Shown in pieces: positions 26,466-34,879 of a stretch of 64,000 nucleotides of DNA. Source of the stretch: DASYXZ01 sp035308965 (lineage in GTDB: Bacteria; Acidobacteriota; Terriglobia; UBA7540); the NCBI GenBank assembly GCA_035308965.1, contig DATGFN010000043.1, forward strand, positions 1 to 64,000. Direction: 5' to 3'. Below the pieces are notes generated by a model that worked only from the letters and a program-made list of their open reading frames with translations, did no database searches and was not told where the DNA came from. How positions within the stretch are numbered: the first letter of the stretch is position 1; each line of letters starts with the position of its first letter. The translations under genes were made by a program, and so were the position numbers.

Positions 26466-28694
26466 ATGCGCGTATTGATTGAGAGATTGATTCAAGCGGG
26501 ATTCGCACTGGCAATTGTGGTGGTGGGTGTCATCGCCGTGATTGCCCTTCAAACCACCCGAAAACTCATCGAGGACCATAACTGGGTTACGCAGAGTGAG
26601 GAAGTCCTGGTCGAGTTGAATTTAACCCTTTCAACTTTGGTGGAGGCTGAAACCGGCCAGCGGGGCTATGTAATCACGGGGGACGAACAATTCCTGGCCC
26701 CTTACGAAGCCGCTGAGGCCGAAATCCAGGACCACGTCGCCCGGCTTCAAAGGCTCGCCGAGGACAACCCTTCCAAGCAGTTACAGATTCCGGTATTGGC
26801 AAAAAAAATCAAAGAGAAGATGGTCCACACCCGGGCCATCATCGAGGCCCGTAAGACTAAGGGGTTTGAAGCCGCCTCACTCCTGATCGCGTCGAAAAAG
26901 GGGAGAGAGGATATGGACGACCTCCGTCGAATGATCGCGGAAATGTCCAAATTGGAAATCGAATTATTGCGAGTCCGCACCGACGCATCCGAGCACACAG
27001 CCTCCCAGGCGATGAATACGATGTCTGCTTTGGCGTTGCTGACCGTCCTCCTGGTGGCGACAGCTTACTTCTTGATGCGCCGTGATGTGAAGGAGCGGGT
27101 TAGGATCGAAAAGGGGATCAGCGCGCAGTATGCCGCGGCTCGCGCCCTTGCCGAATCTGCCACACTGACGGCCGCCACCCGCAGTATCCTCAAGACTCTG
27201 GGCGAGAGCCAGGACTGGGATTTCGGCGCTTATTGGACAATCGACGGAGACGCTGATGGGTTCCGCCTGGCTGAAAGCTGGCATCGGCCGAAATCCCCGC
27301 TGGCCGCGTTTGATGCCGCAAGCCGGCAGATGACTCTGGCTCGCGGCATCGATCTTACAGGACGCGTTTGGGCCAGCGGCCAACCCCTGTGGATTCCGGA
27401 CGTTTCCCAGGACCCGAATTTTCCAAGAGCCACGGCCGCTGCACAGGATGGAATTCGCACCGCCCTCGGACTTCCGGTAACTCTGGGGTCGGAGGTGCTG
27501 GGGGTAATGGAATTCTTCAGCCGCCGCGCTTGGAACCTGGATGACCTGATGCTCAAAACGGGATCGTCAATTGTGAGCCAGGTGGGCCAGTTCGCTGACC
27601 GCATGCGCGGGGAGGAAGACCTTAAAAAAGCCAACGACAAGCTTAACCTCTGGGTTCAGGACCTCGAGCGGCGAAAGAGAGAAATCACTTTGCTCAGCCA
27701 GCTCGGAAGTGACCTGCAAAGCTGCCTTTATTTCGGTGAGGCGCACAAGGTTCTTGCTCAGTACGGCCTGGATTTGTTTCCCGCGACTTCCGGAGGAGTA
27801 TTCATGATCGCCTCATCACGGGAGATTGTGCACGCCGTGGCGCAATGGGGGGAAACACCTTTTGGCGGACAGGTGTTTGGCGTGGATGATTGCTGGGCGC
27901 TACGAACCGGGCGGCCGAATTACATCGAAGGCGCGGCCTCGGCCGGGATTTGCCGGCACATCACGCCGGTGGAAGGGGTCGCCTATCTTTGCGTCCCCAT
28001 GCTGGCGCAAGGTGAAAGCCTGGGTATCCTCCACTTGCACTGGAAGACCAACACGCCCACCCGGCCGGACGGGACGCCGGAGCAAATCAAGGTTTCAAAA
28101 CTCCAATTGGCGTCCGCGGTGGGGGAGCACGTGGGCCTGGCCCTCGCCAACTTGAATCTGCGGGAATCCTTACGTTCGCAATCCATTCGCGATCCGTTGA
28201 CCAACCTTTTCAATCGGCGTTACCTGGAGGAGTCCCTGCCGCGAGAGCTTCTACGCGCATCCAGGAACAGGAGGCCCCTGGGAGCCATCATGCTGGACAT
28301 TGATTTTTTCAAGCGATACAACGACACTTTTGGCCACGAGGCGGGTGACGCCGTATTGCGCGAGTTGAGCAAGCATCTGCGGTCCAATATCCGGGGAGAG
28401 GATATTGCCTGCCGTTTCGGCGGCGAGGAGTTCATGCTCATTATGCCCGACGCTGACCTAGAAGCCACCCAAAGGCGCGCCGAAAAAATACGCCTGGATG
28501 CCAGAAACATCGTGGTCTTCCACCACGGCGAGTCTTTGGGAACCATTACGTTGTCTTTGGGTGTGGCAGGATTTCCAGAGCATGGTGCGACGGCGGAGAA
28601 TCTCTTGGCTTCCGCGGACAGGGCTCTCTACGCAGCCAAGGAACTGGGGCGCAATCAGGTGGTGGTTTCAAGACAGCTTGCGGAATCCGCTTAA
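26466..28694 (+). CDS. Diguanylate cyclase: CHASE3-GAF-GAF-GGDEF
   Basis: A 742-residue membrane sensor. TM1 is at about 9-29 (AGFALAIVVVGVIAVIAL). A CHASE3-like extracytoplasmic helical domain contains EAETGQRGYVITGDEQFL. TM2 is at about 186-204 (SALALLTVLLVATAYFLM). Two GAF domains follow (LGLPVTLGSEVLGVMEFFSRRAW; later AYLCVPMLAQGESLGILHL). The C-terminal GGDEF domain has RDPLTNLFNRRYLEE, LDIDFFKRYNDTFGH and RFGGEEF. RGED lies just before GGEEF, so the inhibitory RxxD site is present. It should make cyclic di-GMP and be product-inhibited. AAGGGG lies eight bases before the ATG. A likely partner in signalling is the double-PilZ protein at 11766. Confidence 0.93.
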   Translation: MRVLIERLIQAGFALAIVVVGVIAVIALQTTRKLIEDHNWVTQSEEVLVELNLTLSTLVEAETGQRGYVITGDEQFLAPYEAAEAEIQDHVARLQRLAEDNPSKQLQIPVLAKKIKEKMVHTRAIIEARKTKGFEAASLLIASKKGREDMDDLRRMIAEMSKLEIELLRVRTDASEHTASQAMNTMSALALLTVLLVATAYFLMRRDVKERVRIEKGISAQYAAARALAESATLTAATRSILKTLGESQDWDFGAYWTIDGDADGFRLAESWHRPKSPLAAFDAASRQMTLARGIDLTGRVWASGQPLWIPDVSQDPNFPRATAAAQDGIRTALGLPVTLGSEVLGVMEFFSRRAWNLDDLMLKTGSSIVSQVGQFADRMRGEEDLKKANDKLNLWVQDLERRKREITLLSQLGSDLQSCLYFGEAHKVLAQYGLDLFPATSGGVFMIASSREIVHAVAQWGETPFGGQVFGVDDCWALRTGRPNYIEGAASAGICRHITPVEGVAYLCVPMLAQGESLGILHLHWKTNTPTRPDGTPEQIKVSKLQLASAVGEHVGLALANLNLRESLRSQSIRDPLTNLFNRRYLEESLPRELLRASRNRRPLGAIMLDIDFFKRYNDTFGHEAGDAVLRELSKHLRSNIRGEDIACRFGGEEFMLIMPDADLEATQRRAEKIRLDARNIVVFHHGESLGTITLSLGVAGFPEHGATAENLLASADRALYAAKELGRNQVVVSRQLAESA

Positions 28695-28959
28695 GTTGAA
28701 GTTTGCCAGGGACGGGCTTGTCGTTCGTTGTCTCCCTTCGAAACCCCGATCCCGGCAATGGGCCGGTTAGTCCCTCAGACCCAATAAAGATTTTCAACCG
28801 GCCATCCGCTCCACCGGCCGCATCCCCATTGAATGGTAACGGGATATTTTAGTTTTCATGCTATATTTGAAACTCAGCAAAGTCACGCTGGAAGCGAGCA
28901 ACTTCGCTGCGCTCATCAACCAATTCAGGGCCACATCACCCGACGGAGGATAACCGACC

Positions 28960-29682
28960 TTGGCGTCAACCAGGAAAGAGAACCCAGCGGAAGAAAATCG
29001 CCGACAGTTTGTTAATTTCGCATATTTCAAAGTGGACCCTGCGTGGCGCCGCCTGCCGGAAGAGGAGCGTACGCGCGGCAAACGCCAGTTCATCGACGTC
29101 GTGAAATCCTTCGAGCCGGACATGCTTGTGATCTGTTACTCCATGGTGGGCATTCGAGGCGACTGCGATTTTATGCTTTGGCGGATCAGCTACGACCTGA
29201 CCGCATTTCAGGAAATGACGGCAAAATTGTTCGCCACCGGCCTGGGGAAATATCTGACGGTTCCCTATTCATACATCGCTATGACCAAGCGCTCCACATA
29301 TGTGCGCGAACACGTTCACGCCGATCAGGAAGGAACCCGATTGCGATTGACCCCCGGACAATTCAAATTCCTCTTCGTCTATCCGTTCGTCAAAACCCGG
29401 GCCTGGTACCGGCTGAGCCAGGCGGCGCGCCAGGGCATGATGAACGAGCACATCGAGATTGGCCACAAATACCCCACCGTGCGTTTGAACACCACCTATT
29501 CTTTCGGGCTTGATGACCAGGAGTTTGTGGTGGCTTTTGAATCGGACAAGCCCGAAGACTTTCTCGACCTGGTGATGGAGCTGCGTGGGGCTGAAGCCAG
29601 CAATTACACGCTGCGCGATACACCCATATTCACCTGCGTGCATCGAGAGCTTCCGGAAATGCTCGATTTGCTTGGCGGCTGA
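28960..29682 (+). CDS. hemQ: HemQ-like coproheme decarboxylase (chlorite dismutase family)
   Basis: A 240-residue protein of the chlorite dismutase/HemQ fold. VICYSMVGIRGDCDFMLWRIS, YLTVPYSYIAMTKRSTY and NTTYSFGLDDQEFVVAFESD are typical. His164 in MNEHIEIGHKYP is the expected proximal heme ligand (MxxHxxxG). HemQ converts coproheme III to protoheme in the last step of the coproporphyrin-dependent heme pathway. True chlorite dismutases share the fold but are less likely here. The start is TTG 28960, with GGAGG ten bases upstream. No other heme gene is in the window. Confidence 0.85.
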   Translation: MASTRKENPAEENRRQFVNFAYFKVDPAWRRLPEEERTRGKRQFIDVVKSFEPDMLVICYSMVGIRGDCDFMLWRISYDLTAFQEMTAKLFATGLGKYLTVPYSYIAMTKRSTYVREHVHADQEGTRLRLTPGQFKFLFVYPFVKTRAWYRLSQAARQGMMNEHIEIGHKYPTVRLNTTYSFGLDDQEFVVAFESDKPEDFLDLVMELRGAEASNYTLRDTPIFTCVHRELPEMLDLLGG

Positions 29683-29689
29683 AGATTTA

Positions 29690-29745
29690 CAGGATCCGGG
29701 ATCCAGGATCAAGGATTTAGGTCTTGGAATTTAGGATTGCAATTT
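29690..29745. repeat. GGATC-word direct repeats before nth
   Basis: Successive words aggatcc, gggatcc, aggatcaaggat and ttaggat fill the spacer between the HemQ-like gene and nth. A long nth ORF starting at 29724 would begin inside the repeat. This supports the later ATG at 29763. Confidence 0.5.
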
Positions 29746-29762
29746 TGTATTTCGCTCCTCCC

Positions 29763-30476
29763 ATGCCTACAAAAACCAAAACAAAAAGCAAAGCGAAGGC
29801 AACACGGTCGAGCACGGCAAAGAAACCCAAGCTCGACTACACCTCGCCTGCACGGTTGGAAAAGATTTACGCTGCCCTCGATAAAATGTTCCCCCGCGCC
29901 ACGTGCGCTTTGCTTCACGAAAACCCTTTTCAGTTGCTTGCGGCTACCATACTCTCCGCACAATGCACGGACGAGCGCGTGAATAAGGTTACTCCTGGGC
30001 TTTTTCAAAAGTTTCCCACTCCCCAGGATTTTGCTTCGCTCCGCCAGGAGGTTCTGGAGGTGGAAATCCGCTCCACCGGATTCTTCCGCAACAAATCGAA
30101 GAGCATCATCGGTGCGGCCGGCAAGATTGTGGACGATTTTGGCGGCCAAGTGCCCCGGACCATGGACGAGTTACTCACTCTGCCCGGCGTGGCTCGCAAG
30201 ACCGCCAATGTCGTGTTGGGGACGGCGTTCGGCATTGCCAGCGGAGTGGTGGTAGACACTCACGTATTCCGCATCGCGCGCCGCCTGAAACTTACCAAGC
30301 AAAATACTCCGGAAAAAGTGGAGCAGGACTTGATGAAGCTGGTGCCGCGCGACCGCTGGATTTCCTTCAGCCACCAGGTCATCTGGTTTGGAAGAAAGAC
30401 CTGTTTCGCACGCAAGCCCTTGTGTGCGGCGTGTCCCATCGAAAACATTTGCGACGCGCCGGATAAGACTACTTAA
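29763..30476 (+). CDS. nth: Endonuclease III
   Basis: About 237 residues from ATG 29763; the extra residues from 29724 come from repeat DNA. A Lys-rich N-terminus precedes the HhH-GPD fold: LLAATILSAQCTDERVNKVTP, TLPGVARKTANVVLG (helix-hairpin-helix with catalytic Lys) and VVVDTHVFRIARRL (catalytic Asp). A C-terminal [4Fe-4S] site has spacing C-x6-C-x2-C-x5-C (CFARKPLCAACPIENIC). It is a DNA glycosylase/AP lyase for oxidised pyrimidines. It is convergent with ispH. Confidence 0.96.
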   Translation: MPTKTKTKSKAKATRSSTAKKPKLDYTSPARLEKIYAALDKMFPRATCALLHENPFQLLAATILSAQCTDERVNKVTPGLFQKFPTPQDFASLRQEVLEVEIRSTGFFRNKSKSIIGAAGKIVDDFGGQVPRTMDELLTLPGVARKTANVVLGTAFGIASGVVVDTHVFRIARRLKLTKQNTPEKVEQDLMKLVPRDRWISFSHQVIWFGRKTCFARKPLCAACPIENICDAPDKTT

Positions 30477-30508
30477 GGACGGACTCAGGAAGGTCCATGA
30501 GGCGGGAA

Positions 30509-31471
30509 CTATACGGTCGTCGTGCTCCGCTCTGACATTTTGCGGGCCAGTTCAGGTGGCAGGGTGAATGTAACCTTCTCCTCCACAACCGCAACCTCTT
30601 CGATATCGGCCACGCCCAAATTCTTGAAATACTCCACCACTTCCTGCACCAGGTGTTCGGGAGCCGATGCCCCGGCGGTAACGCCCACGCTCTCCACGCC
30701 TTCGAGCCAATCTGGTTCGATTTCGGAAACATCATCAATCAAATAGGATTTCGCCCCCATGCTTTCGGCAACTTCTTTCAGGCGCCTGGAGTTCGAGCTG
30801 TTGTCGGACCCAATCACCAGGACAAGGTCAGTGTCTTTCGCCAGCGTCTTGATGGCGGTTTGGCGATTCTGGGTGGCGTAGCATATGTCGTCGCTGGTGG
30901 GAGCAATGATCATCGGAAATCTTTCTTTCAAGGCGTCGAGAATTTCCTTGGTATCGTCTACACCCAACGTCGTTTGGGTGGTCACCGCGATTCGAGCCGG
31001 GTCGGAGACCTGAATTTTCTGCGCTTCCTCCACGCTTTCCACCACTTGAATGTTGTCCGGCACCTCGCCTACCGTGCCAACCACCTCTTCATGGTCTTCG
31101 TGCCCTACGAGGATTATGGACCGCCCTTCACCGGCGAACCGAATGGCTTCCTGGTGGACTTTGGTTACTAATGGACATGTTGCGTCGATCACGGTCAGGT
31201 GTTTTGTGGCCGCCGCGGCTCTGACTTCCGGAGAAACTCCGTGGGCGCTGTAAATGACCACCGCGCCCTCGGGAACCTGATCGATTTCATCCACAAATAT
31301 AACGCCCTTGGCGGCCAGGGATTGAATCACGTGTTTGTTATGCACAATCTCCTTGCGCACATAGATGGGACCCTCGTAGAGAGTGAGGGCCATTTCAACA
31401 ACGTCAATGGCGCGGTCGACGCCGGCACAAAATCCGCGTGGTTTGGCAAGCAGGAGCTTTGAGATTTTCAT
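30509..31471 (-). CDS. ispH: 4-hydroxy-3-methylbut-2-enyl diphosphate reductase
   Basis: A 320-residue LytB/IspH protein, last step of the MEP isoprenoid pathway. Three cluster cysteines are visible in PRGFCAGVDRA, IDATCPLVTKVH and DDICYATQNRQ. VIGSDNSSNSRRLKEVAE and GVTAGASAPEHLVQEV are family signatures. It binds an iron-sulfur cluster and makes IPP and DMAPP from HMBPP. Complete; divergent from the MOSC gene. Confidence 0.96.
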   Translation of the reverse strand: MKISKLLLAKPRGFCAGVDRAIDVVEMALTLYEGPIYVRKEIVHNKHVIQSLAAKGVIFVDEIDQVPEGAVVIYSAHGVSPEVRAAAATKHLTVIDATCPLVTKVHQEAIRFAGEGRSIILVGHEDHEEVVGTVGEVPDNIQVVESVEEAQKIQVSDPARIAVTTQTTLGVDDTKEILDALKERFPMIIAPTSDDICYATQNRQTAIKTLAKDTDLVLVIGSDNSSNSRRLKEVAESMGAKSYLIDDVSEIEPDWLEGVESVGVTAGASAPEHLVQEVVEYFKNLGVADIEEVAVVEEKVTFTLPPELARKMSERSTTTV

Positions 31472-31599
31472 GTTTCCCCGGCAGCTAAAATGAAAAGTTT
31501 GGCGCCGAATTAATCCTAGCAGATTCGTCCCAACCCGTCAAAATGGCCTGTTTTGAATTTAAAGTATCTGTCCGCTGAGTATCGCATCCAATCACCTGG

Positions 31600-32268
31600 A
31601 TGAATCTCATTTCCATTAACGTGGCCGTGCCTAAAGTGGTTATTGCCGGCAAGCAGGAAGTTAGCACCGCTATTTTCAAAACTCAGGTCACCGGTCCGGT
31701 AAGAGTGGGCAAACTGAATCTTGAAGGCGATCGCCAGGCAGACCTCTCCGTTCACGGTGGCGAACACAAAGCAGTGTATGCATACTCGTGGCAAAATATC
31801 GAGTATTGGAAGAAGTTTCTCCACCGCGATGACCTGCGGCCGGGCAGCTTTGGAGAGAATCTAACCGTCGATGGACTGCTCGATACTGAAGTCTCCATCG
31901 GCGATGAGTTGCAGATCGGCTCGGCACGCTTTAGGGTGACTCAGCCGCGCTTTCCATGCTTCAAATTGGGGATCGCGATGGGCCAAAAAAAATTCATCAA
32001 AACCTTTGACGATAGCGGGCGAAATGGATTTTACTTGTCCGTACTTCAAGAAGGAGTGATTGAGGCTGGCAATGAAATCCGGAGGATCGCGAATACCAAC
32101 CCTGAGGCCATCACCGTGGCCGAATTTGTGAAGCTCTACCAATATTCCAGAGCTCATGGCGAGAACATTTCGTCATCCGAGATTCGCCGCAGGTTAACTC
32201 TTGGTGGCCCGCCCAAAGAGTGGAAATCTCCGCTCAAAAATGATTTCAAACCAGAAACTGGAAGGTGA
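31600..32268 (+). CDS. MOSC domain protein, YiiM-like
   Basis: A 222-residue protein. GDRQADLSVHGGEHKAVYAYS, RPGSFGENLTVDGL, GDELQIGSARFRVTQPRFPCFKLG and SGRNGFYLSVLQEG are typical of MOSC proteins of the YiiM group, with the conserved cysteine in RFPCFKLG. A C-terminal three-helix extension (ITVAEFVKLYQYSRA) is also characteristic. These enzymes use a molybdenum cofactor for reduction of N-hydroxylated compounds. The substrate is not readable. Confidence 0.88.
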   Translation: MNLISINVAVPKVVIAGKQEVSTAIFKTQVTGPVRVGKLNLEGDRQADLSVHGGEHKAVYAYSWQNIEYWKKFLHRDDLRPGSFGENLTVDGLLDTEVSIGDELQIGSARFRVTQPRFPCFKLGIAMGQKKFIKTFDDSGRNGFYLSVLQEGVIEAGNEIRRIANTNPEAITVAEFVKLYQYSRAHGENISSSEIRRRLTLGGPPKEWKSPLKNDFKPETGR

Positions 32269-32372
32269 AAAACTGAGGGACTCTGGGATGGGTCGCCACA
32301 TCATGCTTATCTAAAGATTTGGGCGCTTGCAAGTTCCGGAAAATGACAAGCCTGCTGCATTAATTATGCCAG

Positions 32373-32788
32373 CTACAAATTCTCCCCAAAGGTCGTTGCA
32401 ACTCTCTTCGACCATGCAAAATAGGCCGCCCAAAGCCATACCCCGATCAGGCCTCCGATTGCCAATGGAATCTCGGTCTCGTTGGATTGAACCGCGGAAC
32501 CAATGATTGCCAGAACTGCCAGCACTCCCTTCGAATAAAGAAAATTCTTAAGATCCTCATTGCGTTTCTGTCCACACGCCAAACAAGAATGCCGAGCCAG
32601 ATGGAGAATGCGGCCAGAGTTAGGTCCAAAACAACCGCAACCGGGTGGTGGATATAGATGATGGCGTGCACCACTGTTCCCGCCGGCGAGAAGATGAGCA
32701 TAGTTACACAGAAAAACAGGAGCCAGCCTTCGACGCCTTTCAGGATCTTCTGCATGTTGCGCCTAGCTTGCCACAAGATAGTCCCCAA
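32373..32788 (-). pseudogene. DUF2569-like membrane protein split by a -1 frameshift
   Basis: Two overlapping minus-strand frames make one protein. The first (from 32788) gives KGVEGWLLFFCVTML and the segment SIWLGILVWRV. The second (to 32373) gives QKRNEDLKNFLYSKG, LAIGGLIGVWLWAAYF and ending SKRVATTFGENL. The order, hydrophobic pattern and YFxxSKRVxxTFG ending match DUF2569 membrane proteins. The frames meet near 32565-32590, where one missing base in ttggcgtgtgg would explain the break. It is either a recent pseudogene or a sequencing or assembly error. Function of the family is unknown. Confidence 0.6.
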
Positions 32789-32932
32789 TGCACTTGTGGC
32801 GGGAATTGAGCTCCTCTTAGAAATTCAAATCAGAAAATGAAAATCGGATGGGCATCACCGTCGAATCTGAATTCGAATCACTACTTTCTGAAATCGAATT
32901 CGCATTCGTCGTTCATGATTCTACATCGGCAG

Positions 32933-33748
32933 TTACGTCACAATATCTTCGCCGCCGTCAACTCGAATTACGTTTCCCGTCATCCACTGCGTCTTATCGT
33001 CCATGATCGCCGCAATGGTTTCAGCAATATCCTGCGGCGTGGTCAGGCGTCCGCCGGGATTCCTCATTTTTGCAAATTCGGCCAACTTCTCGATTCCCGG
33101 AATCTTGCTGGAACCCGGCGTGATGGTAATGCCGGCTTGAATGGCATTGGCCGTAATTCCGTAAGGCATCAACTCGAAAGCCAACTGGCGGATGTGCGAC
33201 TCAAGCACCGCCTTGGCCGCCGACACCGCCCCGTAGGTGGGAATAACACTGTGGCCGCCGGCGCTGGTCATGGCATAGATTCGCGAACCCGAGCCCATCA
33301 TTTTCCGCCGCATGAGTTCCTGAATCCAATACACCAGGTTGCTGCCCATCACGTCCAAGGTCATTTCCATCTGGGCCTGGGTAACTTCCCCGTCGTGATT
33401 CTCAGAAAAGTAAGGCTGGAGCGAACCGAAGGCCACGGAATGCAAAAAGACTTTCACATAATGGTTGCCGCCGGCCTGCTTCCAATGTTCCTGCATCTGG
33501 TTCAGGACTTCGCCGCGCTTGCCGGCATCAGCCGCATTGATGTTAAAGAAAAGAACGTCCCGTCCCGCAGCCTTGATTTTGTCAATGACCTCATTGACAT
33601 GAGCCATGGCGGAGCGGCGGTCAAAATGAACGCCAAAAATGTTCAGGCCGGAGCGGGCGAGTTCCAGGCTGACCGCCTCGCCAAACCCGCTCGATGACCC
33701 GACAACCAAAGCCCACTTTGTCCCGCCGGCAGTTTCAGTCATTCCCAA
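32933..33748 (-). CDS. Enoyl-ACP reductase-like short-chain dehydrogenase (FabL type)
   Basis: A 271-residue SDR. The NAD(P)-binding motif is VVGSSSGFGEAV. The active-site region has AMTSAGGHSVIPTYGAVSAAKAVLE, where Tyr and Lys are six residues apart (YGAVSAAK). This is the Y-x6-K arrangement of enoyl-ACP reductases rather than the Y-x3-K of ordinary SDRs. ITANAIQAGITITPGSSKIPG and MTGNVIRVDGGEDI follow. It should reduce enoyl-ACP in fatty-acid synthesis. Assignment to FabL rather than another FabI-like clade is inference. It is the last gene of a tight minus-strand run, 11 bases after the lipoprotein gene. Confidence 0.8.
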   Translation of the reverse strand: MGMTETAGGTKWALVVGSSSGFGEAVSLELARSGLNIFGVHFDRRSAMAHVNEVIDKIKAAGRDVLFFNINAADAGKRGEVLNQMQEHWKQAGGNHYVKVFLHSVAFGSLQPYFSENHDGEVTQAQMEMTLDVMGSNLVYWIQELMRRKMMGSGSRIYAMTSAGGHSVIPTYGAVSAAKAVLESHIRQLAFELMPYGITANAIQAGITITPGSSKIPGIEKLAEFAKMRNPGGRLTTPQDIAETIAAIMDDKTQWMTGNVIRVDGGEDIVT

Positions 33749-33759
33749 ATTCTCTCCGT

Positions 33760-34428
33760 CTATTGAGGTTTGGTATTACTTTCCGCCACATCGCGCTGGA
33801 CCACCGCAGCCAGGGCGGGCAACGAGTCGTTCAATAGTTGATCGCTCGCGGCGCTTAGGGCATCCACCACGCCGCCCACGCCGCTGCCCGAAATGGCCTG
33901 TTCCACCTCGCGCCGGTCGGACCATAAGACTTTCTGGTCTCTGGTCCGCACTAGTCTTAAATCAAGCGCCACTCGGGCCTTGCCCCCCGGAATGTAATCG
34001 AGCTCGTCAAAATCCAGCAGATAACCTCTCAATACATAGTCGCTGTGCTCGTGGCTGGGGGCGAGATGCACGTGGGCGAAGATGGCCAAATCGTTCAAGT
34101 GCCGCCTGGTCAATTCTGCCAACAGGGTTGCCGGGTCCGGACTCCAGAGGTGGTAATCGTAATAACTGAATTCAGTGGGTGTCTCGTAGTACATAATCCG
34201 GTCGTCGCGCAGGCTCATGGCGGCGCGGAACGGTTCAATGGTCAGGGTCAGGGGAGTCTTGGGATCCGCGGACGGCGCGGGCGCTGGAAATTTCAATGAG
34301 TAATAATGCGTGGAGGGAATCTTTCCGCCGCAACCCGCCATGAGTACGGCAAAAACGCACAGGGGGAGTGGGGCGTGAAATCCAAAGCAATCTCTAGCGA
34401 TACTCGACAGTAATTTTGCGATCTTCAC
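33760..34428 (-). CDS. ABC-type transport auxiliary lipoprotein (PF03886-like)
   Basis: A 222-residue protein starting at GTG 34428, 35 bases inside the end of tsaE. A lipoprotein signal ends in LMAGCGG, with Cys at about residue 33. STHYYSLKFPAP, MYYETPTEFSYYDYHLWSPDPATLL and YVLRGYLLDFDELDY match the outer-membrane lipoprotein of Mla/Pqi-type lipid transport. The partner permease, ATPase and MCE protein are not adjacent, so it is an orphan here. No better start is visible. Confidence 0.75.
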   Translation of the reverse strand: MKIAKLLSSIARDCFGFHAPLPLCVFAVLMAGCGGKIPSTHYYSLKFPAPAPSADPKTPLTLTIEPFRAAMSLRDDRIMYYETPTEFSYYDYHLWSPDPATLLAELTRRHLNDLAIFAHVHLAPSHEHSDYVLRGYLLDFDELDYIPGGKARVALDLRLVRTRDQKVLWSDRREVEQAISGSGVGGVVDALSAASDQLLNDSLPALAAVVQRDVAESNTKPQ

Positions 34429-34831
34429 TGGCTAAATACTCCATTTTTATCTTGAGATAAGGGCCTGGAATTTTTCCTTCGAGCCTTTCTCCCCATTCGA
34501 TGATCACAATTGCGGGTTGGCTGAACACTTCATCCAATCCCAAAGTCGCCAATTCGCGCGCTCCCTCAATCCGGTAGAGGTCCACATGATAAGCTTTCTG
34601 CTCCCGCCCATATTCATGAACGAGGGTAAACGATGGACTGGTAACTTCGTCTTCGCGAGCCAAACCCAATCCGGAAATCAGGCCTTTGGTCAGCGTGGTC
34701 TTGCCACTCCCCAAATCCCCTTCCAGCAGCACCACGCAGGGCGCCTGGATTTCACCGGCCAACTGACGCCCGAATTCGAGCGTTTCTGCGGGTGAGTGAG
34801 TAACAACTTCAAAGTGTGTTTTTGCCTTCAC
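34394..34831 (-). CDS. tsaE: tRNA threonylcarbamoyladenosine synthesis ATPase
   Basis: A 145-residue TsaE/YjeE protein. Walker A is LLEGDLGSGKTTLTKG. VTSPSFTLVHEYG and AYHVDLYRIEGARELATLGLDEVF are family signatures, and VIIEWGERL follows. It is an essential ATPase that works with TsaB/TsaD in making t6A in tRNA. Complete. It lies between nnr and the lipoprotein gene on one strand, a common neighbour arrangement with nnr. Confidence 0.95.
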   Translation of the reverse strand: MKAKTHFEVVTHSPAETLEFGRQLAGEIQAPCVVLLEGDLGSGKTTLTKGLISGLGLAREDEVTSPSFTLVHEYGREQKAYHVDLYRIEGARELATLGLDEVFSQPAIVIIEWGERLEGKIPGPYLKIKMEYLASEDRKITVEYR

Positions 34832-34879
34832 TTGCGCTTTCGGTGTACTTCCTCCCCCTACTCCCGGACCGAAATGGCC

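Noticed and set aside
28960..29682. Respiratory chlorite dismutase
   Set aside because: The fold is shared, but the motifs (NTTYSFGLDDQEF, MNEHIEIG) fit the HemQ branch, there is no perchlorate reductase gene, and no export signal is present.
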